DNA of 64,000 bases from Kushneria phyllosphaerae (GCF_900312995.1 NZ_ONZI01000002.1:682001-746000); one strand, 5' to 3'. Positions 20,064 through 30,400 are shown, counted from the first letter of the stretch. The notes: generated by a model not told the origin, from the letters alone. Made by a program: numbers and translations.

Positions 20064-20699
20064 ATGCGCTACCCCATTCCCTGTCTCGACAATGCGCCCT
20101 GGCTTGAAAAGAGCCTTGAGGTACAAAAAAGCCGCTTCATCGCACGCGTTGCTCATGTGACCACGCCGGAACAGGCCCAGCAGTTGATCGACCAGGCACG
20201 TATTGATCATCCGGACGCTTCACATCACTGCTCGGCCTTTATCGCCGGCCCGCCGGGGGAGCAAAACGCCATCGGTTTTTCCGATGATGGCGAGCCCGGC
20301 GGCACGGCCGGACGTCCCATGTATCAGGCGCTGGAAGGCAGCGGCCTGGGGCAGACGGCCAGCGTCATCATCCGCTATTTTGGCGGCACCAAACTGGGCA
20401 CCGGCGGACTGGTACGCGCCTACTCGAAAGCACTGCTTCAGGCGCTTGAAAGCCTGCCCACCCGTGAATATGTCACGCGCCGCCCGCTGTGGCTGACCAC
20501 GGATTTTGCACTGGAACACGAGCTGCGCCGCTGGGCCGAGCTCAATGACGCCCCTGTCGATCAGGCACTGCACGACGCCGATGGCGTCATGATCACCCTT
20601 GCCTGGCCAATGGATCAGACCCCCGATCTCGAGGGGCTCAATTCGCGCCTCAAGGGCCGACTGATCTGTCACGATGAGCGCCCGGGAACCCCGGCCTGA
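20064..20699 (+). CDS. YigZ/IMPACT family protein
   Basis: A 211-residue cytoplasmic protein of the UPF0029/IMPACT family, of which E. coli YigZ is a member. The N-terminal domain carries KSRFIARVAHV, HHCSAFI, the FSDDGEPGGTAGRPM loop and IIRYFGGTKLGTGGLVRAY, all typical; a C-terminal DUF1949-like ferredoxin-fold domain follows from about residue 135. Bacterial functions are poorly defined; the eukaryotic IMPACT protein regulates translation. The ATG at 20064 comes one base after the stop of the LexA-like gene, so the pair is probably co-transcribed. Confidence 0.88.
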   Translation: MRYPIPCLDNAPWLEKSLEVQKSRFIARVAHVTTPEQAQQLIDQARIDHPDASHHCSAFIAGPPGEQNAIGFSDDGEPGGTAGRPMYQALEGSGLGQTASVIIRYFGGTKLGTGGLVRAYSKALLQALESLPTREYVTRRPLWLTTDFALEHELRRWAELNDAPVDQALHDADGVMITLAWPMDQTPDLEGLNSRLKGRLICHDERPGTPA

Positions 20700-20765
20700 T
20701 GGCCGCGCCGCCGACATTTAACCAATAACAATTGCGCCATCAGCGTGGCTGGCAAAAGAGGCCTC

Positions 20766-22397
20766 ATGCATCACGTCTTTTCACACCATAATCCCTATCC
20801 TTCCTGTCGCAGTGCGACCTATGCCCGCCACGGCATGGTCGCGGCCTCGCAGCCCCAGGCCGCTCAGGTCGGGCGCGACATTCTGGCCGCCGGTGGTAAT
20901 GCCGTCGACGCTGCCATTGCCACGGCCGCCGCGCTGACCGTGGTCGAGCCGACCGGCAATGGTATTGGCGGCGATGCCTTCGCTCTGGTATGGATGCAGG
21001 ATGAGGATGGAAGCGGCCAGCTGCATGGCCTGAATGCCAGCGGCGTCTCTCCGAAGGCGCTGACCCGCGAGGCCGTGATCAAGACTGGCCATGAACAGAT
21101 GCCGCTTTATGGCTGGACGCCGGTCACGGTCCCCGGCACCCCTTCGGCCTGGGCGGCGCTGTCCGAGCGCTTTGGCAGGTTGCCCTTTGACGCGCTGCTG
21201 GCACCGGCCATTCAACTGGCCCGCGAAGGCTTTCCGGTGTCACCGGCGATCAGTGAGCAGTGGCAGCGCGCCGAAAGGCGCTTTCGACCGACGTTCACCG
21301 ACCCTGCCACGCAGGAATGGTTTTCACTGTTCACCCCCGAAGGGCATGCCCCACAGCCCGGTGAGTTGTTCAAAAGTGAACGTCACGCCGCGACGCTTGA
21401 ATCGCTGGCACAAAGTCGCTGTGAGAGCTTCTATCGCGGCGAGCTGGCCGAGAAGATCGATGCCTTTTCACGCGCCACGGGCGGCTATCTGCACGCCTCG
21501 GATCTGGCAGCGCATCAGGTCGAGTGGGTCGACCCCATCAGCGTGAACTATCGTGGCGTGGAGGTATGGGAGATTCCACCCAACGGTCAGGGCATTGTGG
21601 CGCTGATGGGTCTCAACATCATGAACGGCTTTGATGACCTGCATGCCCGCGATGACATTACCGTGCTGCACCGCCAGTGTGAGGCCATCAAGCTGGCCTA
21701 TGCCGACGGCCATGCCTTCGTGACCCATGCCAAACACATGACCACCCGCATCGAGGACCTGCTCAGCGAGCGCTATGCCACCGGCCGCCGTAACGAGATC
21801 ACCGAGACCGCCATGACGCCGGCCCCCGGTGCGCCGCATGCCGGCGGCACGGTCTATCTGGCCACCGCCGATGGTGAGGGCAACATGGTCTCGTTCATTC
21901 AGAGCAACTATCACAACTTCGGCTCGGGCGTCGTGGTGCCGGAGACCGGCATCGCCCTGCACAACCGCGGTCACGGTTTCAGCCTTGAAGCCGATCACGT
22001 CAATGTGGTGGCGCCGTCCAAGAAGACCTTTCATACCATCATTCCCGGCTTTTTGACTCAAAACGGCCGGGCGCTTGGCCCCTTCGGTGTGATGGGCGGC
22101 TTCATGCAGCCCCAGGGGCACATGCAGGTGGTCATGAACCTGCTCGACTTCGGCCTCAACCCGCAGGCGGCGCTGGATGCCCCGCGCTGGCAGTGGACCG
22201 GCGGGCGCCGAATCAGCGTGGAGCACGGTTACCCCACCCACCTGCTGCGCGAGATGAGCCGTCGCGGCCACGAGATCGACTACGCGTTTGACCTGACCGG
22301 CTTCGGCCGCGGCCAGATTATCCTGCGCGACTCGGCCACCGGCATTTTATGCGGGGGCACCGAGCCGCGTACCGACTCGGCCATTGCGGTGCTCTGA
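20766..22397 (+). CDS. Gamma-glutamyltransferase family protein (Ntn hydrolase)
   Basis: This 543-residue protein belongs to the gamma-glutamyltransferase-like Ntn hydrolases, made as a precursor that cleaves itself before a catalytic Thr. The N-terminal part shows GMVAASQPQAAQVGRDIL and EPTGNGIGGDAF; the putative catalytic Thr is in HAGGTVYLATADGEGNMVS, followed by SNYHNFGSGVVVP and the GVMGGFMQPQGHMQV segment. No clear signal peptide is visible, which points to a cytoplasmic GGT-like amidohydrolase (YwrD/oxamate-amidohydrolase type) rather than periplasmic Ggt. Substrate cannot be told. The ATG at 20766 has AGAGG upstream; a GTG 21 bases earlier is less likely. Confidence 0.85.
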   Translation: MHHVFSHHNPYPSCRSATYARHGMVAASQPQAAQVGRDILAAGGNAVDAAIATAAALTVVEPTGNGIGGDAFALVWMQDEDGSGQLHGLNASGVSPKALTREAVIKTGHEQMPLYGWTPVTVPGTPSAWAALSERFGRLPFDALLAPAIQLAREGFPVSPAISEQWQRAERRFRPTFTDPATQEWFSLFTPEGHAPQPGELFKSERHAATLESLAQSRCESFYRGELAEKIDAFSRATGGYLHASDLAAHQVEWVDPISVNYRGVEVWEIPPNGQGIVALMGLNIMNGFDDLHARDDITVLHRQCEAIKLAYADGHAFVTHAKHMTTRIEDLLSERYATGRRNEITETAMTPAPGAPHAGGTVYLATADGEGNMVSFIQSNYHNFGSGVVVPETGIALHNRGHGFSLEADHVNVVAPSKKTFHTIIPGFLTQNGRALGPFGVMGGFMQPQGHMQVVMNLLDFGLNPQAALDAPRWQWTGGRRISVEHGYPTHLLREMSRRGHEIDYAFDLTGFGRGQIILRDSATGILCGGTEPRTDSAIAVL

Positions 22398-22538
22398 ACG
22401 TGTAGCGGCCAACCACCTGTTGTTCTCTCGTGACCACCGGCGGCGTCTGCCACCGGTGAAAACGTGCGCGCCGCTTGTCATTGTGATCAACATGCCTATG
22501 ATGGCGGCGCCAGTCACGACTATCGCGGACCCTCAGCC

Positions 22539-23576
22539 ATGCCAGCCACGCCCTTTTGTGTTTCCACGGCCGACGCCTCACCCCGGGCCGGCCTGATCGG
22601 TCTTGCGCCCATGGAGGGCGTGATCGATGCCCTGACCCGTGAGCTGCTGACCGAGCTGGGGGGATTCGACTGGAGCGTGACCGAATTCGTACGCGTGACG
22701 GATGCCCGGCTGCCACCGCGGGTCTTTCAACGCATCTGCCCCGAGCTGGATCGCAACAGCCGTACACCCAGCGGCACGCCGGTCTATCTGCAGCTGCTGG
22801 GCGCTCAGCCTGACAAGCTCGGCGAGAATGCCCGGGTGGCCGCGGCACTGGGGGCACCGGTCATCGACATGAACTTTGGCTGTCCGGCAAAGACGGTCAA
22901 CCGTCATGACGGAGGCGCAGCCCTGTTGCGCACGCCAGAGCGTGTTTATCGAGCCGTACAGGGCGTTTATGGCGCCCTTGAAGGCACCGATGTCCCGGTG
23001 ACCGCCAAGCTGCGTCTCGGGTTCGAGGACAAGACTCTGGCCCTGGAATGCGCACGTGCGGCAGAAGATGGCGGCGCCAGGCGCCTGGTGGTGCATGCCC
23101 GCACTCGTCGCGAAGGCTATCGTCCGCCGGCGCACTGGGAATGGGTCAGCCGCATTCGCGAGCAGGCCGGCGTGCCGGTCGTGGTCAATGGCGATATCTG
23201 GACACTGGAGGCGTACTGGCAGGCCCGCGAGGTGAGCGGCTGTCAGGACGTCATGCTGGGACGGGCGGCACTGGCGGATCCATGGCTGGCAAAACGCATT
23301 CGTCACTGGCAGCTCACCGGCGAGCGTCTGCCGGACACGCGCTGGCAGGACCGCAGCGCCCTGCTGGCCGCCTACGTGAAGCGCATTGACCCGGCCCTGC
23401 CCTCGAAGGTCGTGGTGTCGCTTTTAAAGCAGTGGCTCAACATCATGCGCCAGCACGACCCGGAAGCAGGCGTGCATTTTCAAAGGCTTCGCCGGATTAC
23501 GGCGCTTGATGAGTTCATGACGGCCCTGCAGAAAGAGGTATCGCCTTCGGAAGCCGAGGCGTCCTTCTCATCCTGA
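22539..23576 (+). CDS. dusC: tRNA-dihydrouridine synthase (DusC-like)
   Basis: The enzyme reduces a specific tRNA uridine to dihydrouridine with FMN and NADPH; DusC acts on U16. The 345-residue product has the TIM-barrel start LIGLAPMEGVIDALTREL, the catalytic Cys in NFGCPAKTVNRHDGGAALL, the FMN/substrate stretch VTAKLRLGFED, HARTRREGY, and the phosphate-binding VVNGDIWTLEAY. The short helical C-terminal region and the GFDWSVTEFVRVTD motif favour DusC over DusA or DusB. The start at 22539 is the ATG nearest the conserved domain; its Shine-Dalgarno is weak. It converges on the tRNA genes. Confidence 0.9.
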   Translation: MPATPFCVSTADASPRAGLIGLAPMEGVIDALTRELLTELGGFDWSVTEFVRVTDARLPPRVFQRICPELDRNSRTPSGTPVYLQLLGAQPDKLGENARVAAALGAPVIDMNFGCPAKTVNRHDGGAALLRTPERVYRAVQGVYGALEGTDVPVTAKLRLGFEDKTLALECARAAEDGGARRLVVHARTRREGYRPPAHWEWVSRIREQAGVPVVVNGDIWTLEAYWQAREVSGCQDVMLGRAALADPWLAKRIRHWQLTGERLPDTRWQDRSALLAAYVKRIDPALPSKVVVSLLKQWLNIMRQHDPEAGVHFQRLRRITALDEFMTALQKEVSPSEAEASFSS

Positions 23577-23651
23577 GCAGCTGAACCGAAAAAAAGACGT
23601 GCCCTGGCGCCGATGACAACGGCGCGGGAAATATAGCGTTAAAACGCAGAA

Positions 23652-23676
23652 AGCCCCGTCCGAGAAGGACGGGGCT
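23652..23676 (-). terminator. Terminator of the tRNA cluster
   Basis: AGCCCCGTCC and GGACGGGGCT pair around a 5-base loop. On the - strand the stem is followed by TTTCTGCGTTTT, so it probably ends the leftward tRNA transcript. It lies 76 bases past the dusC stop and may also hold back dusC read-through. Confidence 0.75.
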
Positions 23677-23684
23677 CTGAAATC

Positions 23685-23761
23685 TGGCGCGCCCGGGAGG
23701 ATTCGAACCTCCGACCCCCTGATTCGTAGTCAGGTACTCTATCCAGCTGAGCTACGGGCGC
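23685..23761 (-). tRNA. tRNA-Arg (anticodon ACG), copy 1
   Basis: Read on the - strand this is a 77-base tRNA with acceptor GCGCCCG/CGGGCGC, D-arm TAGCTCAGCTGGATAGAG, anticodon loop CTACGAA (anticodon ACG, to be edited to ICG), T-loop GGTTCGAATCC and an encoded 3' CCA. It reads the CGU/CGC/CGA arginine codons. It is identical to the next copy. Confidence 0.97.
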
Positions 23762-23792
23762 AGATAAAACAATTTCCAATTTTGTGTGCTGA

Positions 23793-23869
23793 TGGCGCGC
23801 CCGGGAGGATTCGAACCTCCGACCCCCTGATTCGTAGTCAGGTACTCTATCCAGCTGAGCTACGGGCGC
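23793..23869 (-). tRNA. tRNA-Arg (anticodon ACG), copy 2
   Basis: This 77-base gene is identical to the copy at 23685 and lies 31 bases upstream of it in the direction of transcription, a tandem duplication. CCA is encoded. Both copies are probably processed from one transcript that also carries tRNA-Ser(GCT). Confidence 0.97.
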
Positions 23870-23940
23870 AACAAAAGTACAGCAGTTTGAATGTCACGTT
23901 CGCCGGTCAGGGCGGGCCTTTCGACATTCAATACCGATGA

Positions 23941-24033
23941 TGGCGGAGAGAGAGGGATTCGAACCCTCGATAGGGCTATAAACCCTATACTCCCTTAGCA
24001 GGGGAGCGCCTTCAGCCACTCGGCCATCTCTCC
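23941..24033 (-). tRNA. tRNA-Ser (anticodon GCT)
   Basis: Read on the - strand this is a 93-base class II tRNA starting GGAGAGATGGCCGAG, with anticodon loop CTGCTAA (GCT, reading AGC/AGU), a long variable arm (TATAGGGTTTATAGCCCTATC), the T-loop GGTTCGAATCC and an encoded CCA. It lies just downstream of csrA, a conserved position in Pseudomonas-like and Halomonas-like genomes. Confidence 0.97.
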
Positions 24034-24145
24034 TCGATCGGTACGGCGCGCATATTACCCGGTTTGCGCTTACCTGTCCAGCCTCAAGTCAAAAATTCTT
24101 TCGATTCAATATATTTGGCTGGATGGTAGCGAAGGCGCGCGCTTT

Positions 24146-24343
24146 TCAGACAGGATCGTTCTCGCTGTCAATATCACTCTTTTCCAGCTGGATGCGCTGA
24201 TAAATCTCTTCGCGATGCACGGAAACATTCTTGGGCGCGTTAACCCCCAGACGGACCTGATTGCCCTTGACGCCGAGCACGGTCACGGTAATTTCATCGC
24301 CAACCATGAGTGTCTCACCCACGCGGCGAGTCAGGATGAGCAT
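24146..24343 (-). CDS. csrA: Carbon storage regulator CsrA (RsmA)
   Basis: CsrA is a small dimeric RNA-binding protein that recognises GGA motifs in hairpin loops of mRNA leaders and represses or stabilises translation. The 65-residue sequence matches the family throughout: [18 protein letters not shown], the RNA-contact region [19 protein letters not shown] with the key Arg44, and a variable acidic tail. A strong Shine-Dalgarno GGAGG lies upstream of the ATG, itself a possible CsrA site that would allow autoregulation; an AT-rich promoter-like stretch (near 24375-24395) precedes it. A candidate CsrA-sequestering RNA lies about 10 kb away at 34397-34575. Confidence 0.97.
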   Translation of the reverse strand: MLILTRRVGETLMVGDEITVTVLGVKGNQVRLGVNAPKNVSVHREEIYQRIQLEKSDIDSENDPV

Positions 24344-24552
24344 TGCGACCTCCTTTTCATTGCTGCTTCCCTATACATATATGCATATAGATCGTGCACC
24401 GGACTGATTTAAGCGGGGCATTATGCGACAAGCCGAACCACGATCCAACCTGTGTTATCCCGACCGCTTCTCATCACCGGTACACGATCACTGGTTCAGT
24501 GTGGCAGAAAGCCTCACAAGCACCAGCATATGACGTGGTATTACCGTGTTTT

Positions 24553-25800
24553 TTAGTGTTCTTCGCTCACATCGGCCTTATCAAGACCAAAAGCGGTATG
24601 CAGCGAGCGCACGGCAAGTTCGAGAAACTTCTCATCAATAACGACAGAGATCTTGATCTCTGAGGTCGACACCATGCGAATGTTGATACCTTCATCGGCC
24701 AGCACTCGAAACATCCGGCTGGCAACGCCTGCATGTGAGCGCATCCCTACCCCGACCAGCGACACCTTGGCGATCTTGTCATCTCCGCGCACCTCGCCCC
24801 CGCCCAGAGACGGAATGACCTGCTCCTGCAGGATGCGCTGTGTCTGACGAAAGTCATTTTTCGCCACCGTAAAGGTGAAATCGGTGTAACCACCCGTGGG
24901 GGCGACATTTTGCACAATCATGTCGACTTCAATATTGGCATCCGAAATCGGCCCCAGAATGCGCGAGGCAACGCCGGGCACGTCGGGCGTACTCAAAACG
25001 GTCAGCTTGGCTTCATTGTTATTGAAGGCGATACCCGAGATCAGTGGCTCTTCCATGTTGGAAATCTCTTCATCTGCAGTAATCAGGGTTCCCGGGCCAT
25101 CCTCGAAGGAGGACAAAACGCGCAGCGGGACGTTGTACTTGCCGGCAAATTCGACGGCACGGATCTGAAGCACCTTGGAGCCGAGACTGGCCATCTCCAG
25201 CATTTCCTCGACCGTAATGCTTTCCAGTCGACGTGCCTTGGCGCAGACGCGTGGATCAGTGGTATAGACGCCATCGACATCGGTATAGATCTGGCACTCA
25301 TCGGCCTTGAGGGCGGCAGCCAGTGCCACCCCGGTCGTATCGGAGCCGCCGCGACCCAGCGTTGTGATGTTGCCTTCGCTGTCGACGCCCTGAAAGCCTG
25401 CCACGACCACGACCTTTCCCTCATCAAGGTCAGCACGCAGCTCGTCGGTCTCGATCTGCTGAATACGAGCACGGGTATGAGCACTGTCCGTGCGAATGCC
25501 AATCTGGGCACCGGTATAGGACGTTGCCTTGACGCCCAGCTGGTGCAGGGCCATGGCCAGCAGCGAAATCGTCACCTGCTCACCGGTGGACACCAGCATG
25601 TCCATTTCGCGCGGCGTGGGTTCTTCATTGATCTGTGAAGCCATTTCGATCAAACGATTGGTTTCACCGCTCATGGCTGACACCACCACCACAATCTGGT
25701 GGCCCTGATCACGAAATCCCTTGACCTTCTCGGCTACCGCCTTGATTCGCTCGACGCTGCCTACCGAGGTGCCGCCGAATTTTTGTACGTAAAGCGCCAT
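24553..25800 (-). CDS. lysC: Aspartate kinase
   Basis: The enzyme phosphorylates L-aspartate, the first step toward lysine, threonine, methionine and, in halophiles, ectoine via aspartate semialdehyde. The 415-residue protein starts MALYVQKFGGTSVG (kinase motif KFGGTS), shows GRGGSDTTGVALAAAL and YTDVDGVYTTDPR in the kinase domain, and ends with two ACT domains (from about residue 265) expected to bind lysine and/or threonine for feedback control. An internal ribosome start for a beta subunit, as in some alpha2beta2 kinases, cannot be ruled out. It lies 30 bases after alaS and upstream of csrA, a conserved order. Confidence 0.96.
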   Translation of the reverse strand: MALYVQKFGGTSVGSVERIKAVAEKVKGFRDQGHQIVVVVSAMSGETNRLIEMASQINEEPTPREMDMLVSTGEQVTISLLAMALHQLGVKATSYTGAQIGIRTDSAHTRARIQQIETDELRADLDEGKVVVVAGFQGVDSEGNITTLGRGGSDTTGVALAAALKADECQIYTDVDGVYTTDPRVCAKARRLESITVEEMLEMASLGSKVLQIRAVEFAGKYNVPLRVLSSFEDGPGTLITADEEISNMEEPLISGIAFNNNEAKLTVLSTPDVPGVASRILGPISDANIEVDMIVQNVAPTGGYTDFTFTVAKNDFRQTQRILQEQVIPSLGGGEVRGDDKIAKVSLVGVGMRSHAGVASRMFRVLADEGINIRMVSTSEIKISVVIDEKFLELAVRSLHTAFGLDKADVSEEH

Positions 25801-25830
25801 AGATGTCCCTTTGGTTGGTGTATTGAACCG

Positions 25831-28437
25831 TCACCCTTCAAGTGTTTCGGAAACCCACTGACGCGCTGCCTGCAGGGCATTATCCACGCCGCTGACGTCG
25901 CTGCCGCCGGCCTGGGCCATGTCGGCACGACCGCCACCACGCCCGCCTACCATCGGGGCGATGGCACTGACGAGACTGCCGGCGCTGAGTCGATCCACCA
26001 GATCCTTCGTGACGCCGGCGATCAGATTCACCTTGTCATCGCTGGCGACGGCCAGAACGATCACACCGGAACCGAGCCGGTTTTTCATTTGATCCATAAC
26101 ACCACGAAGCTCCTTCGCGCCCACGCCTTCAAGCTGACGAATCAGAACGCGCACACCGCCGATCTCTTCTGCCGCGTCCAGCAGGTCATTGCCCGCCTGA
26201 CTGGCCAGTTTGGCCCGATTGCGCTCAAGTTCGCGTTCGAGCTCACGATTGCGTTCCAAAAGCGTGCTGACCCGTGATTCAAGCTGATCGGGCCGTGCAC
26301 GCACCTGGTCGGCCAGGCGCGATACCAGCGCCTGCTGGTCGCAGAACCAGCGCAGCGTCGCATGGCCGGAGATGGCCTCGATTCGACGTACGCCTGCCGC
26401 AACGCCGGTCTCGCTGACCACCCGGAACGGTCCGATATCGCCGGTACGCATCACGTGAGTACCGCCACAGAGCTCGATGGAGAAGTCATCGCTGCCCATG
26501 GTCAGCACGCGCACGCTCTCGCCATACTTGGCCTCAAACAAGGCCTGAGCACCCAGCTTGCGCGCCTCATCCAGTGTCATCAGCTGTGTGGTCACCGGTG
26601 TATTGGCCATGACCTGCTCATTGACCATGGCCTCGACGCGCTCGAGCTCATCAGGTGTCATGGCCTCGTTATGGCTGAAGTCAAAGCGTAGCCGCTCATC
26701 GCCCACCTGTGAGCCCTTCTGCTGCACATGGGTGCCCAGTACGCGACGCAGGGCTTCATGCAGCAGGTGCGTGGCCGAGTGATTGCGCATGATGGCGTGA
26801 CGGGTCGGCACCTCGACACGGGCCTCGACTCTGGCCTGCGCGGGCAGGACGCCTTCACTGACCTCGCCCAGATGCACAAAGTGCTGGCCACGCTTTTGCG
26901 TGTCGCGCACGTTGAACACGGCGCCCGGCAGCGTCAGGGTACCGCGATCGCCGATCTGTCCCCCGGACTCGGCGTAGAACGGTGTCTCGTCCAGTACGAC
27001 GGCGCCACTCTGGCAGGCTTCGAGCTGATCGACCTGCCGGCCGTCGTTATCAAGCAGGGTCAGCACCTGTGCTCCCGAGGCCAGACGCTCGCGCCCGACA
27101 AACTCGGTGGCACCATCAAGATCGATATCGGCCTCGATGCGCGCTCCGAACTGACTGGCCGCGCGGGCACGCTCGCGCTGTGCTTCGAGCTCGCGCTGAA
27201 AGCCGGCTTCATCAAGGACAATGTCACGCTCGCGAGCAATATCGGCGGTCAGGTCGTAGGGAAAGCCGTAGGTGTCATACAGCTTGAAGATGGTCTCGCC
27301 ATTCAGCTCGTTGGACTCGAGATCGGCCAGCGCCTCATCAAGCAGGCGCATGCCATGGTCCAGCGTGCGGGCAAACTGCTCTTCTTCCTTGAGCAGCACC
27401 CTTTCGATCTGCTCCCGACGTGCGCGCAGCTCGGGATAGGCCTCACCCATCTCTTCATCCAGCGCTGCCACCAGACGGTGGAAAAAGGGTTCACGCACGC
27501 CCAGCTTGTGACCGTGACGAACGGCGCGGCGGATGATACGGCGCAGCACATAGCCACGGCCTTCATTGGAGGGCATGACGCCATCCACGATCAAAAAGGC
27601 GCACGAGCGGATGTGGTCGGCAATGACGCGCAGTGATGGCTGATGAATATCGTTTTGGCCGGCAATGTCGGCAGCAGACGCCAGCAGGCGCTTGAAAAGG
27701 TCGATCTCGTAGTTGGAATGGACGCCCTGCATGACCGCGGCGATACGCTCAAGCCCCATGCCGGTGTCGATGGAAGGACTGGGCAGTGGCGTCATGTTGC
27801 CCTGAGCATCACGGTCATACTGCATGAAGACCAGGTTCCAGATCTCGATGTAGCGATCGCCATCTTCATCGGGGCTTCCCGGAGGGCCACCAAAGACGTC
27901 CGGTCCATGGTCGAAAAAGATTTCCGAACATGGGCCGCAGGGTCCGGTTTCTCCCATCTGCCAGAAGTTGTCTTCATCCAGGCGCGAGAAGCGCTCGGCG
28001 CTGACACCCACGTCGTTGAGCCAGATATCGGCGGCCTCATCGTCACTGACATGCACCGTGACCCAGAGTTTCTCGGCAGAAAGGCCCAGATTGACGGTCA
28101 GAAACTGCCAGGCGTAATGGATGGCCTCGCGCTTGAAGTAGTCGCCAAAACTGAAGTTGCCCAGCATTTCGAACAGGGTGTGATGGCGCGCGGTATACCC
28201 GACGTTGTCCAGGTCGTTGTGCTTGCCGCCGGCACGCACGCAGCGCTGCGCCGACGTGGCACGCACATAGGGCCTGGGGTCACGCCCCAGAAAGACATCC
28301 TTGAAAGGCACCATACCGGCATTGGTGAAAAGCAGCGTGGGGTCGTTGTCCGGTACCAGCGAGCTGGAAGGCACCTGGGTGTGGCCGTGCTGTTCAAAAA
28401 AATTCAGAAATGCTTGTCGTATGTCGGCGCTTTTCAT
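25831..28437 (-). CDS. alaS: Alanyl-tRNA synthetase
   Basis: AlaRS charges tRNA-Ala. The 868-residue protein has the class II catalytic core at the N-terminus ([29 protein letters not shown], motif 3 [13 protein letters not shown]), the tRNA-recognition region, the editing domain with zinc-binding [12 protein letters not shown] and CGGTHV, a coiled coil ([19 protein letters not shown]) and the C-Ala domain with the Gly-rich [17 protein letters not shown]. All are present and full length. The ATG at 28437 is preceded by GGGAAG. The 273 bases between this gene and recX hold no gene and no clear terminator; recX and alaS are co-directional. Confidence 0.97.
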   Translation of the reverse strand: MKSADIRQAFLNFFEQHGHTQVPSSSLVPDNDPTLLFTNAGMVPFKDVFLGRDPRPYVRATSAQRCVRAGGKHNDLDNVGYTARHHTLFEMLGNFSFGDYFKREAIHYAWQFLTVNLGLSAEKLWVTVHVSDDEAADIWLNDVGVSAERFSRLDEDNFWQMGETGPCGPCSEIFFDHGPDVFGGPPGSPDEDGDRYIEIWNLVFMQYDRDAQGNMTPLPSPSIDTGMGLERIAAVMQGVHSNYEIDLFKRLLASAADIAGQNDIHQPSLRVIADHIRSCAFLIVDGVMPSNEGRGYVLRRIIRRAVRHGHKLGVREPFFHRLVAALDEEMGEAYPELRARREQIERVLLKEEEQFARTLDHGMRLLDEALADLESNELNGETIFKLYDTYGFPYDLTADIARERDIVLDEAGFQRELEAQRERARAASQFGARIEADIDLDGATEFVGRERLASGAQVLTLLDNDGRQVDQLEACQSGAVVLDETPFYAESGGQIGDRGTLTLPGAVFNVRDTQKRGQHFVHLGEVSEGVLPAQARVEARVEVPTRHAIMRNHSATHLLHEALRRVLGTHVQQKGSQVGDERLRFDFSHNEAMTPDELERVEAMVNEQVMANTPVTTQLMTLDEARKLGAQALFEAKYGESVRVLTMGSDDFSIELCGGTHVMRTGDIGPFRVVSETGVAAGVRRIEAISGHATLRWFCDQQALVSRLADQVRARPDQLESRVSTLLERNRELERELERNRAKLASQAGNDLLDAAEEIGGVRVLIRQLEGVGAKELRGVMDQMKNRLGSGVIVLAVASDDKVNLIAGVTKDLVDRLSAGSLVSAIAPMVGGRGGGRADMAQAGGSDVSGVDNALQAARQWVSETLEG

Positions 28438-28710
28438 GGGCTTCCCGTAAACAATGGGTCAGGTCATTTGAATGAGGCAACGAGCGATGCATCAAGCGAA
28501 GGGTGCATGGCAACCGTCGCCTGTCGTCAACATGCGCCTCGAGGGGTGACCCTCATGGTCTTCCGGTCTCGCCTGTAGGCATGCGACAGGGGCAGGCTCA
28601 CGGCAAGACGAATTTTGGCGGCTTAATGTATCAGTATGTCGCCTTGTGGTGCGACAGTCCTCATGTGCTCCATTTTGCCTCATGCCGGGCGTGACTGCGA
28701 AGTCGAAGGG

Positions 28711-29157
28711 TCATGAAGGCCAGGCCAGCCGCATGGCATTGTTGCATTGCTGACCGTCAAACCCACGCGATGCCAGAAAGCGCTGGCGTTTTGCCCGGGC
28801 CTTCATGTCCTCTCCGGGGCCCTCAAAGCGTCGCCTGAGCGCCTCGGCGGCCAGTGACGTCCAGTCGGCATCGCTGTCTTCCAGCGCCTGAGCAATCATG
28901 TCGCGCTCAATGCCCCGCCCGCCCAGTTCTGCGCTGATCTTGCGCGGCCCCTGCAGGCGCGCGATGCGTGAGCGAACAAAATGCTCAACAAAACGGGCAT
29001 CGGACTGAAAATCATCTTCAGCAAGACGATCCAGCAGCGCATTGACCTCATCTGGAGCATGCTCATGACGCAGAAGACGTTCCTCGAGCTCACTGCGGGT
29101 GTATTCGCGCCGGGCCAGCAGCGCGATGGCCTCTTCATAAGGCGTTTTTTGTGACAT
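28711..29157 (-). CDS. recX: RecA regulatory protein RecX
   Basis: RecX binds RecA filaments and limits their extension. The 148-residue product is mostly helical and shows three-helix repeats typical of the family: YEEAIALLARREYTRSELEERL, VNALLDRLAEDDFQSDARFVEHFVRSR, GPRKISAELGGRGI and the C-terminal FLASRGFDGQQCNNAM. The ATG at 29157 is chosen because GAGGG precedes it; the open frame extends 17 codons more without support. It lies downstream of recA on the same strand, separated by a hairpin terminator, which implies expression by partial read-through, as known in E. coli. Confidence 0.92.
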   Translation of the reverse strand: MSQKTPYEEAIALLARREYTRSELEERLLRHEHAPDEVNALLDRLAEDDFQSDARFVEHFVRSRIARLQGPRKISAELGGRGIERDMIAQALEDSDADWTSLAAEALRRRFEGPGEDMKARAKRQRFLASRGFDGQQCNNAMRLAWPS

Positions 29158-29191
29158 CACTGCCCTCTGCGTTTCATGTCCATTAAATCGA

Positions 29192-29223
29192 AAAGGGGCA
29201 CGCTCCATGAGCGTGCCCCTTTA
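29192..29223 (-). terminator. recA terminator / recX attenuator
   Basis: On the - strand AAAGGGGCACGCTC and GAGCGTGCCCCTTT pair around ATG, followed by TTTTCG. It lies 43 bases past the recA stop and just before recX, so it should reduce recX expression relative to recA. Confidence 0.9.
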
Positions 29224-29265
29224 GATACCACAGTCAGCTGAATACTATCGTCAGAAAGTAGCGAC

Positions 29266-30339
29266 CTACAGAAGCTCTTCGCCGTTGGCATCAGCATCTG
29301 CTGGTGCTTCTGCCTCTTCCGCCTTTTCTTCTTCCTTCGATTTCGGCGTCGCCAGCAGCTGACCGCGGATCGCGTCCTCGATCTCCTGCATCACCGCCGG
29401 GTTGTCTTCAAGATACTGGGCAGCATTGGCCTTGCCCTGCCCGATCTTGTTGCCCTTGTAGCTGTACCAGGCGCCAGCCTTGTTGACCAGGCTGCACTGA
29501 ACGCCAAGGTCAACCACTTCACCGGCATGGTAAATGCCCTTGCCGTACATGATCTGGAACTCGGCCTGACGAAACGGCGGGGCCACCTTGTTCTTGACGA
29601 CCTTGACGCGGGTTTCATTGCCCACGGCTTCATCGCCCTGCTTGACCGAACCGGTACGGCGAATGTCCAGACGCACGCTTGAGTAGAACTTGAGCGCGTT
29701 ACCGCCGGTGGTCGTTTCGGGGTTACCGAACATGACACCGATTTTCATGCGGATCTGGTTGACGAACATCACCATGCAGTTGGCATTCTTGATGTGTCCG
29801 GTCACCTTGCGCAGCGCCTGAGACATAAGACGCGCCTGAAGGCCAACGTGAGAATCGCCCATTTCGCCTTCAATCTCGGCACGCGGTGTCAGTGCAGCGA
29901 CCGAGTCGACCACGATGACATCCACACCGCCAGAGCGGACCAGCATGTCGCAGATCTCGAGTGCCTGCTCACCGGTATCGGGCTGCGAGACCAGCATGTC
30001 ATCGAGATTGACGCCCAGCTTCTCGGCATAGGCGGGGTCGAGTGCGTGCTCGGCATCGATAAACGCACAGGTCTTGCCCTGCTTCTGCGCCTGAGCAATC
30101 ACTGACAGGGTGATGGTGGTCTTGCCCGAAGCCTCGGGCCCGAAAATCTCGACGATACGCCCATAGGGCAGCCCGCCGATGCCAAGGGCAATATCAAGCC
30201 CCAGCGAACCGGTCGAGACGGCGGGAAGGGCCACGCGGGGCGTGTCGCCCATGCGCATGACCGCACCCTTGCCGAACTGACGTTCAATCTGGGACAGCGC
30301 TGCGTTAAGCGCCTTGGAGCGATTGTCATCCTGTGCCAT
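29266..30339 (-). CDS. recA: Recombinase RecA
   Basis: RecA forms filaments on single-stranded DNA, drives strand exchange and stimulates LexA self-cleavage in the SOS response. The 357-residue product has the N-terminal helix ([22 protein letters not shown]), Walker [10 protein letters not shown], Walker [13 protein letters not shown], the L2 loop [15 protein letters not shown], and an acidic C-terminal tail rich in Glu and Ala. Length is normal. An SOS box overlaps the promoter upstream (30379-30400). The ATG at 30339 is preceded by GGAGGG. Confidence 0.98.
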   Translation of the reverse strand: MAQDDNRSKALNAALSQIERQFGKGAVMRMGDTPRVALPAVSTGSLGLDIALGIGGLPYGRIVEIFGPEASGKTTITLSVIAQAQKQGKTCAFIDAEHALDPAYAEKLGVNLDDMLVSQPDTGEQALEICDMLVRSGGVDVIVVDSVAALTPRAEIEGEMGDSHVGLQARLMSQALRKVTGHIKNANCMVMFVNQIRMKIGVMFGNPETTTGGNALKFYSSVRLDIRRTGSVKQGDEAVGNETRVKVVKNKVAPPFRQAEFQIMYGKGIYHAGEVVDLGVQCSLVNKAGAWYSYKGNKIGQGKANAAQYLEDNPAVMQEIEDAIRGQLLATPKSKEEEKAEEAEAPADADANGEELL

Positions 30340-30378
30340 GTTGGCCCTCCTGTCGGGTCAGCCTGACGCTGATACGCC

Positions 30379-30400
30379 ATTAAGCTGTATGCTTATCCAG
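30379..30400 (-). promoter_or_regulatory. recA promoter with SOS (LexA) box
   Basis: The sequence CTGTATGCTTATCCAG at 30385-30400 fits the CTG-N10-CAG LexA box of gammaproteobacteria. On the - strand it is followed by a -10-like CTTAAT (30379-30384), aligning closely with the E. coli recA promoter, where the LexA box sits between -35 and -10. Confidence 0.85.

Noticed and set aside
23685-23869. Tandem 77-base repeats as a mobile-element or CRISPR-like structure
   Set aside because: The repeats are two complete tRNA-Arg(ACG) genes with encoded CCA.
26728-27636. 302-codon + strand open frame
   Set aside because: It is antisense to alaS and has no ribosome site or family resemblance.
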